Positions 32,612 through 41,661 of a stretch of DNA of 64,000 bases are shown here, in pieces. The notes beneath the pieces were generated by a model, which was not told where the DNA came from, did no database searches, and worked only from the letters and a program-made list of their open reading frames with translations. The stretch is taken from assembly GCA_020636215.1 (NCBI GenBank), contig JACJYG010000006.1, forward strand, positions 744,001 to 808,000, given 5' to 3'. A program made the position numbers and the translations under genes. Position 1 is the stretch's first letter. Each line of letters begins with the position of its first letter. The DNA is from Lewinellaceae bacterium. Its GTDB lineage: Bacteria > Bacteroidota > Bacteroidia > Chitinophagales > Saprospiraceae.

Positions 32612-34453
32612 ATGTTTGAACTTGCCGGTATCATCATCCTGGGTATTCTCGCGCAGTGGATAGCCTGGCGCGTCCGCGTGCCCGCTATCCTGCCGCTCAT
32701 TCTCATTGGGTTGGCAGTTGGGCCGGTATCCACTTTTTTAACGGAAGACGGCCGCAAGCTCATCGAACCAATGTATCAGAATGGCGGGGGAATGTTCCCC
32801 GACCATTACCTGTTTTCCTTTGTTTCCCTGGCTATTGGCGTCATCCTTTTTGAAGGCGGCCTGACACTCAAGCGGCGAGAGTTGTCGGTGGTGGGGCCCG
32901 ATATCCTGAAACTCATCACCATCGGGTCCATTACTACTTTTTTTGGGGCCGGGCTGGCCGCCCACTTCGTCATGCAACTCAGTTGGCCGATCTCTTTCCT
33001 CTTTGCAGGCCTGGTCATTGTTACAGGCCCGACAGTGATTGCGCCCATTTTGCAGAATGTACCGCTTAACCGCAATGTTTCTACCGTACTCAAATGGGAG
33101 GGCATCCTCATTGATCCTATTGGCGCACTGGTGGCGGTTTTGGTGTTCGAATTCATCCGCTCCGCCCATTGGGGGGTAGAGATTACTTCCCATGTGTTTA
33201 TATCCTTCTTCCAGATTATCCTGATTGGGCTGGCTCTTGGCGCCGTATCGGCTTATGCGCTGTATCGGCTGATCAAAGCAGACCTCATCCCGCAATACCT
33301 GCTCAATGTTTTTACCCTGGCGCTGGTGCTGGCGGTCTTTGTAACGTCTCACTGGCTGGCCCATGAATCCGGGCTTTTGTCCGTAGTGGTCATGGGAATG
33401 GTGTTGGGCAATCTGGATGTTCCTCGTTTAAAAGACATCCTGTCCTTTAAAGAGTCCCTTAGCGTACTACTCATTTCTATCCTTTTTATCATCCTGGCCG
33501 CCAATATCGACCGGCAGGATGTGGAGGTTATTCTGAATAGCTGGCGCCCGCTGGCGCTCTTTGCCATTATCGCACTGGCGCTGCGGCCGCTTGGCGTCTT
33601 TCTCAGCACCCTCGGTTCTGAACTGAGCCTCCGGGAAAAGCTTTTTATCTCCTGGGTTGGCCCCCGGGGGATCGTTGCAGCGGGTATCGCCTCTCTTTTT
33701 GGCATCACCCTGACTTCAGAAACACCGCCCGTGCCGGATGCCGAATACCTGACGCCACTTGTTTTTTTGATCGTGCTGGGTACGGTACTCCTGAATGCCA
33801 CTACTGCCCGGATAGTAGCCAAAATGCTCCGGGTCGCCCTGGATGTTTCGGAGGGCGTGCTGCTTATCGGCGCCAATGGAGCCGCGCGGGTTATTGGAAA
33901 ATACCTTCAGGATCATAATCGCCATGTCGTACTGATCGACAATAACGAAAGTAGCGTCAAAAAAGCCCGGGAGATGGGCCTGGAAACTTTCCTGGCCAAT
34001 ATCTATACCGACGACCTGGGCGAGTATTTCGAATTGCTGGACATGGGCTATATGGTAGCCATGACAAGCAGTACCGACGTCAACCAATACGCTGTTCGAA
34101 AATACCAGAAGATCTTTGGAGAGAATGGAACCTTCCGGCTTATTACTCCTGAGGAGCTAAAGAAAACCCGGATTGAACTACCGCAGCAGGGCCTGTTTTC
34201 CTATACCGATGACTTTCTCAATATGAACGAAGTGGCCAGGGATTATCCCACCATCCATGAAGTGCCCGCCAGTACGGCTGAAGAATTAGAGCGGTTTATT
34301 GGTATAACCGCTGTCAATGACCACACCGTACCGCTTTTCATCAAGACCAATACGGGGTCTCTGGAAATCATTCCCGCTCGCCTGGAGGAAGTAGACGTCC
34401 AGGAAGGGTTCGAATTCGTCTATTTAGGAAAAAAGCTTCCCCTCTTTCCCTGA
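32612..34453 (+). CDS. Cation:proton antiporter (NhaP/CPA1-like) with nucleotide-binding tail
   Basis: A 613-residue inner membrane antiporter exchanging Na+ or K+ for protons. About twelve hydrophobic helices cover residues 1-400, with the family landmarks GPTVIAPIL (ion site region), LIDPIGALVAVLVFEF and WVGPRGIVAAGIASLFG. From about residue 410 a Rossmann-like TrkA-N/RCK domain follows: VLLIGANGAARVIGKYL, VVLIDNNESSVKKAREMG and MGYMVAMTSSTDVN. The C-terminal end resembles a TrkA-C unit. Such tails gate transport in response to nucleotides. The gene stands alone between prfC and a hairpin terminator. Confidence 0.9.
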   Translation: MFELAGIIILGILAQWIAWRVRVPAILPLILIGLAVGPVSTFLTEDGRKLIEPMYQNGGGMFPDHYLFSFVSLAIGVILFEGGLTLKRRELSVVGPDILKLITIGSITTFFGAGLAAHFVMQLSWPISFLFAGLVIVTGPTVIAPILQNVPLNRNVSTVLKWEGILIDPIGALVAVLVFEFIRSAHWGVEITSHVFISFFQIILIGLALGAVSAYALYRLIKADLIPQYLLNVFTLALVLAVFVTSHWLAHESGLLSVVVMGMVLGNLDVPRLKDILSFKESLSVLLISILFIILAANIDRQDVEVILNSWRPLALFAIIALALRPLGVFLSTLGSELSLREKLFISWVGPRGIVAAGIASLFGITLTSETPPVPDAEYLTPLVFLIVLGTVLLNATTARIVAKMLRVALDVSEGVLLIGANGAARVIGKYLQDHNRHVVLIDNNESSVKKAREMGLETFLANIYTDDLGEYFELLDMGYMVAMTSSTDVNQYAVRKYQKIFGENGTFRLITPEELKKTRIELPQQGLFSYTDDFLNMNEVARDYPTIHEVPASTAEELERFIGITAVNDHTVPLFIKTNTGSLEIIPARLEEVDVQEGFEFVYLGKKLPLFP

Positions 34454-34874
34454 GCCTTCTTTTTTAACTTATCCAAAAAATAAATGGTAAGCCAGAACAA
34501 ATTGGAGTGGGTAACGTTTGTTTTAATAGCTATACTATCTTTTAAGATGGTATGTATATTTTTTACGAAATTGCTTTTCCATAGGAGAATTTTTTGTAAT
34601 CTACTATTTTTCGATTCTGCCGTTTCCCAAAATTAATTGGGGCCGGTTAGAATTCGCATGGTGACTGAGGCTTTCAGGAGAGGTTACTCGAGTAACCTCT
34701 CTTTTTTTTGCTTGCTTCACAGAGCCATGCCCGGCACAAAAAATGTTGTGATTTTAGTTATATTCTCATAAAAGAGAGTATTACAACTAAATAATAAAGT
34801 AGTCAGGATATTTTATTTAATTTAGTGCTGCTTTGAGAAGCCCTTCATTTCGAAAAAATTACCTTAAACATTTT
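34454..34874. other. Gene-free region between antiporter and SulP genes
   Basis: About 420 bp, AT-rich, with a strong terminator at 34678-34709. No reading frame with support was seen. The promoter for the SulP gene presumably lies after the terminator, but no clear -7 element was found. Confidence 0.5.
34678..34709 (+). terminator. Rho-independent terminator
   Basis: GAGAGGTTACTC / GAGTAACCTCTC forms a perfect 12-bp stem with almost no loop (34678-34701), followed by eight T residues. It stands downstream of the antiporter gene. Confidence 0.88.
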
Positions 34875-36446
34875 ATGTCAAAACAAGAACAAGGACTTTT
34901 CAACCATTGGCGGCAAGACCTGCCCGCTTCAGTTGTAGTATTTCTGGTAGCCTTACCGCTTTGCTTAGGGATTGCACTGGCATCGGGCGCCCCTTTGTTT
35001 GCCGGGCTAATATCCGGCATTGTAGGAGGTATTGTAGTCGGTTCTTTAAGCCGCTCTCCACTTAGCGTGAGCGGCCCGGCAGCTGGATTGGCGGTGGTTG
35101 TACTTGGCGCAATTCAGAGCCTTCCATCGTACCAGGCCTTTCTGTTAGCAGTCGTTCTGGCCGGGTTGTTCCAAATTCTGCTGGGCGTCGCTCGTGCCGG
35201 CACCGTGAGCAACTATATTCCTTCCGCTGTTATCAAGGGGATGCTTGCCGCCATTGGCATTATCCTCGTTCTCAAACAGATACCTCATGCGCTTGGCTAC
35301 GATGCCGATTATGAAGGAGACCAGTCTTTTTGGCAGGACGATGGGTATAACACCTTTTCGGAATTGATCCATCTATTCAACGAGGCGCTCTCGCCTGGGG
35401 CGATTATCATATCGGTTTTATCACTTATATTCCTTTTTTGGTGGGACAGCGGCCGGGTGAAGAAATCGCCCTGGCTCAAGGAGGTGCCGAGCTCTCTCAT
35501 TGTGGTCGTTTTCGGGGTGCTGGCCAGTTTTTTGTTCAAACAGTTTATTCCGGGCCTGGCCATTAGTTCCGAACATATGGTCAATGTGCCTGTTGCCGGT
35601 TCGGCGGCAAAATTCTTTAGCCAGTTTACCCTGCCGGATTTCAGTCAGATCGGCAATCAGGATGTTTGGTTGGCAGGGCTCACACTGAGCTTGGTGGCCA
35701 GCGTTGAGACTTTGCTGAATGTAGAAGCGGTTGATAAACTGGACCCCCTGCGGCGCATCACTCCTCCCAACCGGGAACTGCTGGCACAGGGCGCCGGCAA
35801 TATGGTGTCCGGTTTGTTGGGGGGGCTGCCAATCACCTCCGTGATTGTGCGCAGCTCGGCCAACGTAAACTCGGGCGCAGTATCCCGGCTTTCAGCCATC
35901 GCACATGGGCTATTGCTGTTGGTGAGCGTAGCAGCCATACCCTTCGTGCTGAATCAGATTCCCCTCTCGGCACTCGCCGCAATCCTTATTGCAATTGGAT
36001 ACAAACTGGCCAAACCGCAGATATTCCTGCGCAAATACCAAAAAGGCCTGGCGCACTTTATCCCCTTTGTCGTCACCATTCTGGCCATTTTGTTTACGGA
36101 CCTGCTTATTGGCGTGTGTATCGGCCTGGTGGTTGGGGCATTCTTCGTAATCCGGCAGAATTACCATTCTGCTATTAGTTTGTTCCAGGACGGCAATAAT
36201 TACCTGCTACGCTTTAAAAAAGACCTTTCTTTCATCCATAAACTTGAACTCAAACGTTATTTAAGTCAAATACCGGAACAGAGCAGTGTGCTGATCGACC
36301 TCTCTCGGGTCAGTTTTGTCGACCTCGATAATGCTGAGATAATCAATGACTTTATTGCTACTGCAAAAGATAAAGGCATACAGATAAGTATCAAACGCCT
36401 GGCGTATGCGCCCAATTTTCTCATTGAAGAACCTACAGAATCATGA
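34875..36446 (+). CDS. SulP family anion (bicarbonate/sulfate) transporter with STAS domain
   Basis: About 523 residues from ATG 34875 (MSKQEQGLFNHW); an upstream in-frame ATG at 34833 is less likely. The N-terminal SulP signature is present (FLVALPLCLGIALASGAPLFAGLISGIVGGIVVGSLSRSPLSVSGPAAGL). Membrane helices cover about 15-405, and a C-terminal STAS domain (about 430-520, VLIDLSRVSFVDLDNAEIINDFI) probably regulates transport. The last four bases overlap the start of a beta-carbonic anhydrase gene, which strongly suggests that the substrate is bicarbonate and that the pair supplies inorganic carbon; sulfate cannot be excluded. Confidence 0.9.
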   Translation: MSKQEQGLFNHWRQDLPASVVVFLVALPLCLGIALASGAPLFAGLISGIVGGIVVGSLSRSPLSVSGPAAGLAVVVLGAIQSLPSYQAFLLAVVLAGLFQILLGVARAGTVSNYIPSAVIKGMLAAIGIILVLKQIPHALGYDADYEGDQSFWQDDGYNTFSELIHLFNEALSPGAIIISVLSLIFLFWWDSGRVKKSPWLKEVPSSLIVVVFGVLASFLFKQFIPGLAISSEHMVNVPVAGSAAKFFSQFTLPDFSQIGNQDVWLAGLTLSLVASVETLLNVEAVDKLDPLRRITPPNRELLAQGAGNMVSGLLGGLPITSVIVRSSANVNSGAVSRLSAIAHGLLLLVSVAAIPFVLNQIPLSALAAILIAIGYKLAKPQIFLRKYQKGLAHFIPFVVTILAILFTDLLIGVCIGLVVGAFFVIRQNYHSAISLFQDGNNYLLRFKKDLSFIHKLELKRYLSQIPEQSSVLIDLSRVSFVDLDNAEIINDFIATAKDKGIQISIKRLAYAPNFLIEEPTES

Positions 36447-37090
36447 AACCGTACGAACAACTGCTGCTGGAAAATAAGGCCTGGGCCAAAGAAAAAATTG
36501 GTGAAGATCCCGGCTTTTTTAAACGCCTGGTCGACATTCAAACCCCAAAATTCCTATGGATCGGCTGTTCCGACAGCCGGGTGCCGCCCAATGAAATTAC
36601 TCAAACTCAGCCCGGCGAGATATTTATCCATCGAAATGTGGCCAACCTGGTGCTCCATACCGACCTGAACCTCCTCAGCGTCCTGCAGTATGCAGTAGAG
36701 GTGCTCAAGATCGAACACATCATTGTCTGTGGCCATTACGGCTGTGGTGGTGTCAAGGCCGCTATGACTCAGAAGTCATACGGGTTGATCAACAAGTGGA
36801 TCCGAAACATCAAGGATGTTTATCGCTATCACCAGGTTGAAATCGATAGCCTGGATTCGGAAAATGACCGCCTGAATAAGCTCATCGAGTTCAACGTACA
36901 GGAACAGGTGTACAATCTGGCCAAAACCTCTATCATCCAACGGTCCTGGAAGAAATCCAATGCACCCCATCTGCACGGCTGGGTGTACGACCTGTCCGAT
37001 GGTGTCATTCAGCCCCTATTGGATATTACACCCAATTCGCCGCTGGACCACCCGATCTATGAGTACGACAATTTAGGAGACGATATCTAA
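36443..37090 (+). CDS. Beta-class carbonic anhydrase
   Basis: A 215-residue zinc enzyme that interconverts carbon dioxide and bicarbonate. Zinc ligands are Cys42 (in WIGCSDSRV), His98 and Cys101 (in CGHYGCGG), and the Asp44/Arg46 dyad is intact. The segment HRNVANLV (about 63-70) is the family's dimer region. It starts within the stop of the SulP transporter gene (ATGA), so the products are made together, and the enzyme probably draws down or supplies bicarbonate at the transporter. Confidence 0.93.
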   Translation: MKPYEQLLLENKAWAKEKIGEDPGFFKRLVDIQTPKFLWIGCSDSRVPPNEITQTQPGEIFIHRNVANLVLHTDLNLLSVLQYAVEVLKIEHIIVCGHYGCGGVKAAMTQKSYGLINKWIRNIKDVYRYHQVEIDSLDSENDRLNKLIEFNVQEQVYNLAKTSIIQRSWKKSNAPHLHGWVYDLSDGVIQPLLDITPNSPLDHPIYEYDNLGDDI

Positions 37091-37382
37091 ACGGCTCGGC
37101 CGGTCGCCATATGCGTGAGATCCGCAAGATCCCCGGAGATTGCCAACCTTTACCTGGGGCGGCGTTGAGCACCATTGTCGTCCCCAGGCTCAACAAGCTC
37201 GTGCCTGGCCTTGATTCAAAGCATTTTATTTTACAACCTTCGGGGGATGCGCCAATTGGCTGTACCCTTACCTGCAGGAAGGCAAACGGCAGCAATTGGC
37301 TGATGAACAGGCCAATAACACGGCCGATAGGAAGCAAAAGGGAGAGAAATAAAAACTATTTAGCTGGAAAATAATACTTGAT

Positions 37383-38087
37383 ATGGCGATCACTATTCAG
37401 ATGAAGCTAAACGAGAAATTGTACCTGAGAGACCCTCAGGATACGAAACTCGGCCGTAAAATTATTCAGCATAGCATTTTACTGATCGATGAGATCGGGT
37501 TCGAGTCTTTTACCTTCAAAAAACTGGCTGAACAGACAGGTTCCACAGAGGCTTCCATCTACCGATATTTCGAAAACAAACACGTGTTGCTCATCTATCT
37601 GCTGAGCTGGTACTGGGAGTGGATGAAGTTTCGCATCGACTACAATACGATGAATATCCAGGACCCCAAACGCAAGCTTCGCATCGCAATTTCCGCAATG
37701 GCCGATACCTCGCGCCGCAATACCTCCATCGACTTTGTCGATGAAGACGTACTACACCGTATTGTGGTTGCGGAGTCCGCTAAAGCCTACCACACCAAGG
37801 AAGTGGATAAAGAAAATAAGCATGGTTTTTTTCTGACTTTCAAGGACCTCGCCCGGCGAATTGCCAGAATTATTAAAGAGATCAATCCGGATTTTCCTTA
37901 TCCGCGGGCGCTGGCAAGTACGCTGTTGGAAATGGCCAACAACCACATTTATTATGCGCTTCACCTTCCGTCTTTGACAGACATCACAGTAGAAGAGGGA
38001 AATCTGAGCCAGATAGAAAAATTATTGGAGGATTTTGCCTTCGGATTGCTGGAACGGCGTTCTGAAACGGCTGAAAAGGAGGACTGA
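37383..38087 (+). CDS. TetR family transcriptional regulator
   Basis: A 234-residue protein. The N-terminal helix-turn-helix is typical: IIQHSILLIDEIGFESFTFKKLAEQTGSTEASIYRYFENKHVLLIYLL (about 28-76). The C-terminal ligand-binding domain is helical and unlike characterised members. It lies in the same direction as the SulP-carbonic anhydrase pair, about 290 bp downstream, and converges with the parC gene. The regulated genes are not evident. Confidence 0.85.
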   Translation: MAITIQMKLNEKLYLRDPQDTKLGRKIIQHSILLIDEIGFESFTFKKLAEQTGSTEASIYRYFENKHVLLIYLLSWYWEWMKFRIDYNTMNIQDPKRKLRIAISAMADTSRRNTSIDFVDEDVLHRIVVAESAKAYHTKEVDKENKHGFFLTFKDLARRIARIIKEINPDFPYPRALASTLLEMANNHIYYALHLPSLTDITVEEGNLSQIEKLLEDFAFGLLERRSETAEKED

Positions 38088-38098
38088 AACCAAGCGAT

Positions 38099-40747
38099 TC
38101 AGAACATTTTCGTTTGCCCGTTATCCTCCACATCAAATTCGATGGTATCTCCTGCATGAAAAGCTTTGGTGTCTTCGTCTGTCTTTGCTTCAACTTCCTG
38201 TGCTGATTCCGGTTGCTGCGTTTTTTGTGCACCGGCCAACTGCTTAACACTTAACAGCTTCATGTCGGTGAGTTTATTGCCAATAGCTTTCCAGCCTTTG
38301 ACGTCTACGAATTCCGCAACATTGAGCGTGCCTTCGACTTTATTGGAATTCACTTTCATGCTGTATTGAACGACAGGCTCCGGGTCGAGCGAAGCGAAGA
38401 GCAGTTTGCTCTTTTTATTTTCAGTCAGGAAAGGAAAACGCTGGTTCAGGCTGCTGGTTTCAATCTGGAAGCGTTTGACCATGGTCCAGCCCCGTTCCCC
38501 TTCGAAGTAAATTACATTGAGGACAGCATTGGGGTCGAACTTGCCGATATATGCCAGGTCCTGCGGTTCGAAACGTTTGTTGAGATCCATATCCGCCACT
38601 TCATAGGATCCATCCTTGTGAATGATGAGCAAGGAATCTCCGGTATCGAATTCACCGAGCAGTTTGCCCCGTGCATCCATATTGATCCGTCCGCTGACCT
38701 CGTCCATCCAAATTTTCATAGCGCCCAAAGTGGATTTTCCAACTTCTTTGAGGGTCACCTTGCGCACCGGGTATTTGGTGAGCATATTGCCTTTGGCGCT
38801 CCGGCCCTTGATTTCCAGTTCGCCAAAGTCGAAATCAAAGACTTTGTTGCGGGCGCGGCTGCCCTGTGACAGTTGGACGGTAACCACTTCGGCTTCGCCA
38901 TTGGGGTTCGCACTGAAGTAAAGCACTTTCGCTTCCCCTTCGCCGGCCCCCAGGCTGTACTCGCGGTCGCGCGTGATGGCCTGCACATGAAAGCGCTTGA
39001 CAAAGCTGCGGCCTGCTTTCAGATCGGCGTAGGCCAGATTGTAAGTCGTGCGGTCGTCCCCTTTTTTCCAGACATCGACATGGATGATGTCCTTGCCCAC
39101 AAAGACCTTGTCGGAAATGCGCGAGACCTGGAACTTTCCGTCGCGCCGGAAAACGATAATGTCATCTATATCCGAACAATCACAGACGAACTCGTCCTTT
39201 TTGAGGCCGGTTCCGATAAAACCTTCAACGCGGTTGACGTAAAGTTTGGCGTTATTGGCTACTACCTCGGTCGCTTCGATGGAATCAAAGGTCATGATCT
39301 TCGTCCGGCGTTCCCGTCCTTTTCCGTATTTTGCGAGCAGTTCATCGTAGTATGCGATAGCATAATCTACCAGATTGTCGAGGTGGTGCTGGACTTCTTT
39401 GAGCTCTTCTTCCAGTTTGGCGATCAGCTCATCGGCTTTGAAAGAATTGAATTTGGAGATGCGCTTGATCTTGATCTCGGTGAGGCGCAGCAGGTCCTCC
39501 TCCGTGATGTCACGCAACAACAATAGGCGCTTATCGCCTTTTTCTACTTTTTCACCCGGTACGCGGACATATTTGCGCAGGCCGGTGTCGACGGCTGCCA
39601 GCACCGCTTCCCAGGTTTCGCACTCTTCAATATCTCGGTAGATGCGTTTTTCGATGAAGATCTTTTCGAGGCTGGCGAAGTGCAGTTTTTCCTGGATTTC
39701 GTGTTTCTTGATCTCCAGTTCCAGCCTCAGCAGTTCCTTGGTGTTTTCAGTGCATATTTCCAGGATTTCCTCGACGGTAAGGAAGTGTGGTTTGTCCTCG
39801 ATAATAATGCAGGCGTTGGGGGATACAGGAGTCTCACATTGCGTGAAAGCGTAGAGCGCGTCAATAGTGAGGTCAGGAGAGACGCCTGGCGCCAGTTCCA
39901 CCAGTATTTCCACTTCCTGGGCTGTATTATCAGTAACCTTTTTGATTTTGATCTTACCCTTCTCGTTAGCCTTGAGGATACTATCGATCAGGCTGACGGT
40001 GGTGACGCCGTAGGGCAATTCCCGAATAGCCAGCAGGCTCTTGTCCACTTTTTCGATGCGGGCGCGTATTTTTACCCGGCCGCCGCGTTTGCCCCCATTA
40101 TAATCGGCCACATCGATCATGCCTCCGGTCTCAAAGTCGGGGTATATTTTGACTTTCTTGCCCTGCAGCAATTTGATGGAAGCCTTGATCAGCTCAATAA
40201 AATTATGGGGGAGTATTTTTGTCGAAAGGCCTACCGCGATGCCGTCTGCTCCCTGGGCCAGCAGTAAGGGGAACTTCATGGGCAAGGAGATGGGCTCCCG
40301 CTTGCGCCCGTCGTAGCTGAGCTGCCAGCTTGTTGTTTGAGGGTTGAATGCTACATCGAGGGCGAATTTGGTAAGCCGCGCCTCGATATACCGGGAAGCG
40401 GCGGCGCTATCGCCGGTCCGTACATCCCCCCAGTTACCCTGGGTATCGATGAGCAATCCTTTTTGGCCCAGGCCGACCAGGGCGTCGCCGATGGCGGCAT
40501 CGCCATGAGGGTGGTATTGCATCGTTTGGCCTATGATGTTGGCCACTTTGTGGTATCGCCCGTCATGCATCTCGCGCATGGCGTGCAATATCCTTCGTTG
40601 AACAGGCTTTAGCCCATCTCCAATAGCCGGCACCGCCCGTTCCAGAATGACGTAAGATGCATAGTCCAGGAAGTAATCCTGATACATGCCCCTGAGGTTG
40701 ATGACCTTTTCCCGGCCATTGCTTTCACCGATTGCCACTTCACTCAT
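38099..40747 (-). CDS. parC: DNA topoisomerase IV subunit A
   Basis: An 882-residue type IIA topoisomerase subunit that cleaves and rejoins DNA to separate daughter chromosomes. The breakage-reunion domain shows DGLKPVQRRILHAM, YHPHGDAAIGDAL (the quinolone-contact region, with Ala where E. coli has Ser80) and the catalytic Tyr120 in AAASRYIEARL. The C-terminal part (about 490-830) is made of beta-pinwheel repeats. A lysine/glutamate-rich tail follows. It lacks the GyrA-box that marks gyrase, as far as can be seen, which fits ParC. A TAGCTTTG -7 candidate is upstream. Confidence 0.9.
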   Translation of the reverse strand: MSEVAIGESNGREKVINLRGMYQDYFLDYASYVILERAVPAIGDGLKPVQRRILHAMREMHDGRYHKVANIIGQTMQYHPHGDAAIGDALVGLGQKGLLIDTQGNWGDVRTGDSAAASRYIEARLTKFALDVAFNPQTTSWQLSYDGRKREPISLPMKFPLLLAQGADGIAVGLSTKILPHNFIELIKASIKLLQGKKVKIYPDFETGGMIDVADYNGGKRGGRVKIRARIEKVDKSLLAIRELPYGVTTVSLIDSILKANEKGKIKIKKVTDNTAQEVEILVELAPGVSPDLTIDALYAFTQCETPVSPNACIIIEDKPHFLTVEEILEICTENTKELLRLELEIKKHEIQEKLHFASLEKIFIEKRIYRDIEECETWEAVLAAVDTGLRKYVRVPGEKVEKGDKRLLLLRDITEEDLLRLTEIKIKRISKFNSFKADELIAKLEEELKEVQHHLDNLVDYAIAYYDELLAKYGKGRERRTKIMTFDSIEATEVVANNAKLYVNRVEGFIGTGLKKDEFVCDCSDIDDIIVFRRDGKFQVSRISDKVFVGKDIIHVDVWKKGDDRTTYNLAYADLKAGRSFVKRFHVQAITRDREYSLGAGEGEAKVLYFSANPNGEAEVVTVQLSQGSRARNKVFDFDFGELEIKGRSAKGNMLTKYPVRKVTLKEVGKSTLGAMKIWMDEVSGRINMDARGKLLGEFDTGDSLLIIHKDGSYEVADMDLNKRFEPQDLAYIGKFDPNAVLNVIYFEGERGWTMVKRFQIETSSLNQRFPFLTENKKSKLLFASLDPEPVVQYSMKVNSNKVEGTLNVAEFVDVKGWKAIGNKLTDMKLLSVKQLAGAQKTQQPESAQEVEAKTDEDTKAFHAGDTIEFDVEDNGQTKMF

Positions 40748-40781
40748 TTTGATTTCCTGTAGGTAGTTTTATGCTTGTTGG

Positions 40782-40789
40782 CAAAGCTA
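40782..40789 (-). promoter_or_regulatory. Candidate -7 element for parC
   Basis: The complement reads TAGCTTTG, an exact TAnnTTTG match about 35 bp before the start codon. A TTTG on the same strand lies at 40814-40817, a spacing of 24, somewhat long for a -33 box. The rest of 40748-41091 shows no gene. Confidence 0.35.
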
Positions 40790-41091
40790 CAAAAATAGCT
40801 TCTATTTTGTAAACAAATTATTTTCTTTGTTTTCTGCGTAAAATTTTTTGTTTCAACTGCTTGCCCCAGCTCCTTCGCGGCGAATGCCCTGGCTGTCCTC
40901 CCTCGCCGCCTGTCGGGCTCAGCCGGGTAAAAACCCTGAACCCTTCTAAGGGGCTTCCCACTCACGCACTGATATTTCCCTCCCAAGGCAGCGCCCCGCC
41001 AAACTTATTCGTTGTCTGATTGTTGCCAAAAGCGAAAAACCTGGTTGTAAATCTTTAGCAATTGGGGTAACTTGTGCCAACTGTAACGTAC

Positions 41092-41661
41092 ATGAGTATC
41101 GCTTTGCCCTTAGACTATGATGAGAGAGGCTTAATTCAGGCCTGCGCACGCCAGGAGCGCTGGGCCCAGAAATTGCTGTATGAAGAGTTCTACAGCAAGA
41201 TGATGGGTATATGTTTGCGCTATGCTACCGATGAAGAGGATGCCCTCGACATTTTGCACGAAGGTTTCATCAAAGTTTTCAAAAATGTTGGAAAATATCA
41301 GCCTGGGACGTCACTTTCGGCCTGGATACGCCGTATAATGGTTAATACGGCCATTGATTTTTACCGCAAGGCTATCCGTCGGCGGACCGAAGACCTAGAA
41401 CAGGCTTTTGACCTGAGTACCGGCGATGCCGATGCAGTGAGTCAATGTTCGGAAAAAGAGATATTAGAAGCCGTGCAGCGATTGTCGCCAGCCTATCGGG
41501 CTGTATTTAACCTCTATGTTATCGAAGGTTTTTCCCATAAGGAGATTGCCGAGATGCTGGAGATTACCGAAAGCACTTCCCGGTCCAATCTGGTGAAAGC
41601 GCGCATTAAATTACAGGAACAACTGAGTTCGAGAAGGTACGGTCATGGAGAAAAAGAATGA
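41092..41661 (+). CDS. ECF-type RNA polymerase sigma factor
   Basis: About 189 residues from ATG 41092 (a GTG at 41074 is also in frame). Region 2 is visible as LLYEEFYSKMMGICLRYATDEEDALDILHEGFIKVFKNVGKYQPGTSLSAWIRRIMVNTAIDFYRK, and region 4 as LSPAYRAVFNLYVIEGFSHKEIAEMLEITESTSRSNLVKARIKL. This is the group common in Bacteroidota, usually controlled by a membrane anti-sigma factor. The next gene overlaps by 17 bp and has the features of such a partner with an added barrel. Confidence 0.92.
   Translation: MSIALPLDYDERGLIQACARQERWAQKLLYEEFYSKMMGICLRYATDEEDALDILHEGFIKVFKNVGKYQPGTSLSAWIRRIMVNTAIDFYRKAIRRRTEDLEQAFDLSTGDADAVSQCSEKEILEAVQRLSPAYRAVFNLYVIEGFSHKEIAEMLEITESTSRSNLVKARIKLQEQLSSRRYGHGEKE

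Noticed and set aside
37111..37374. Frame of 87 codons between the carbonic anhydrase and TetR genes
   Set aside because: No domain, no ribosome binding context and composition like the intergenic spacers elsewhere in the window.
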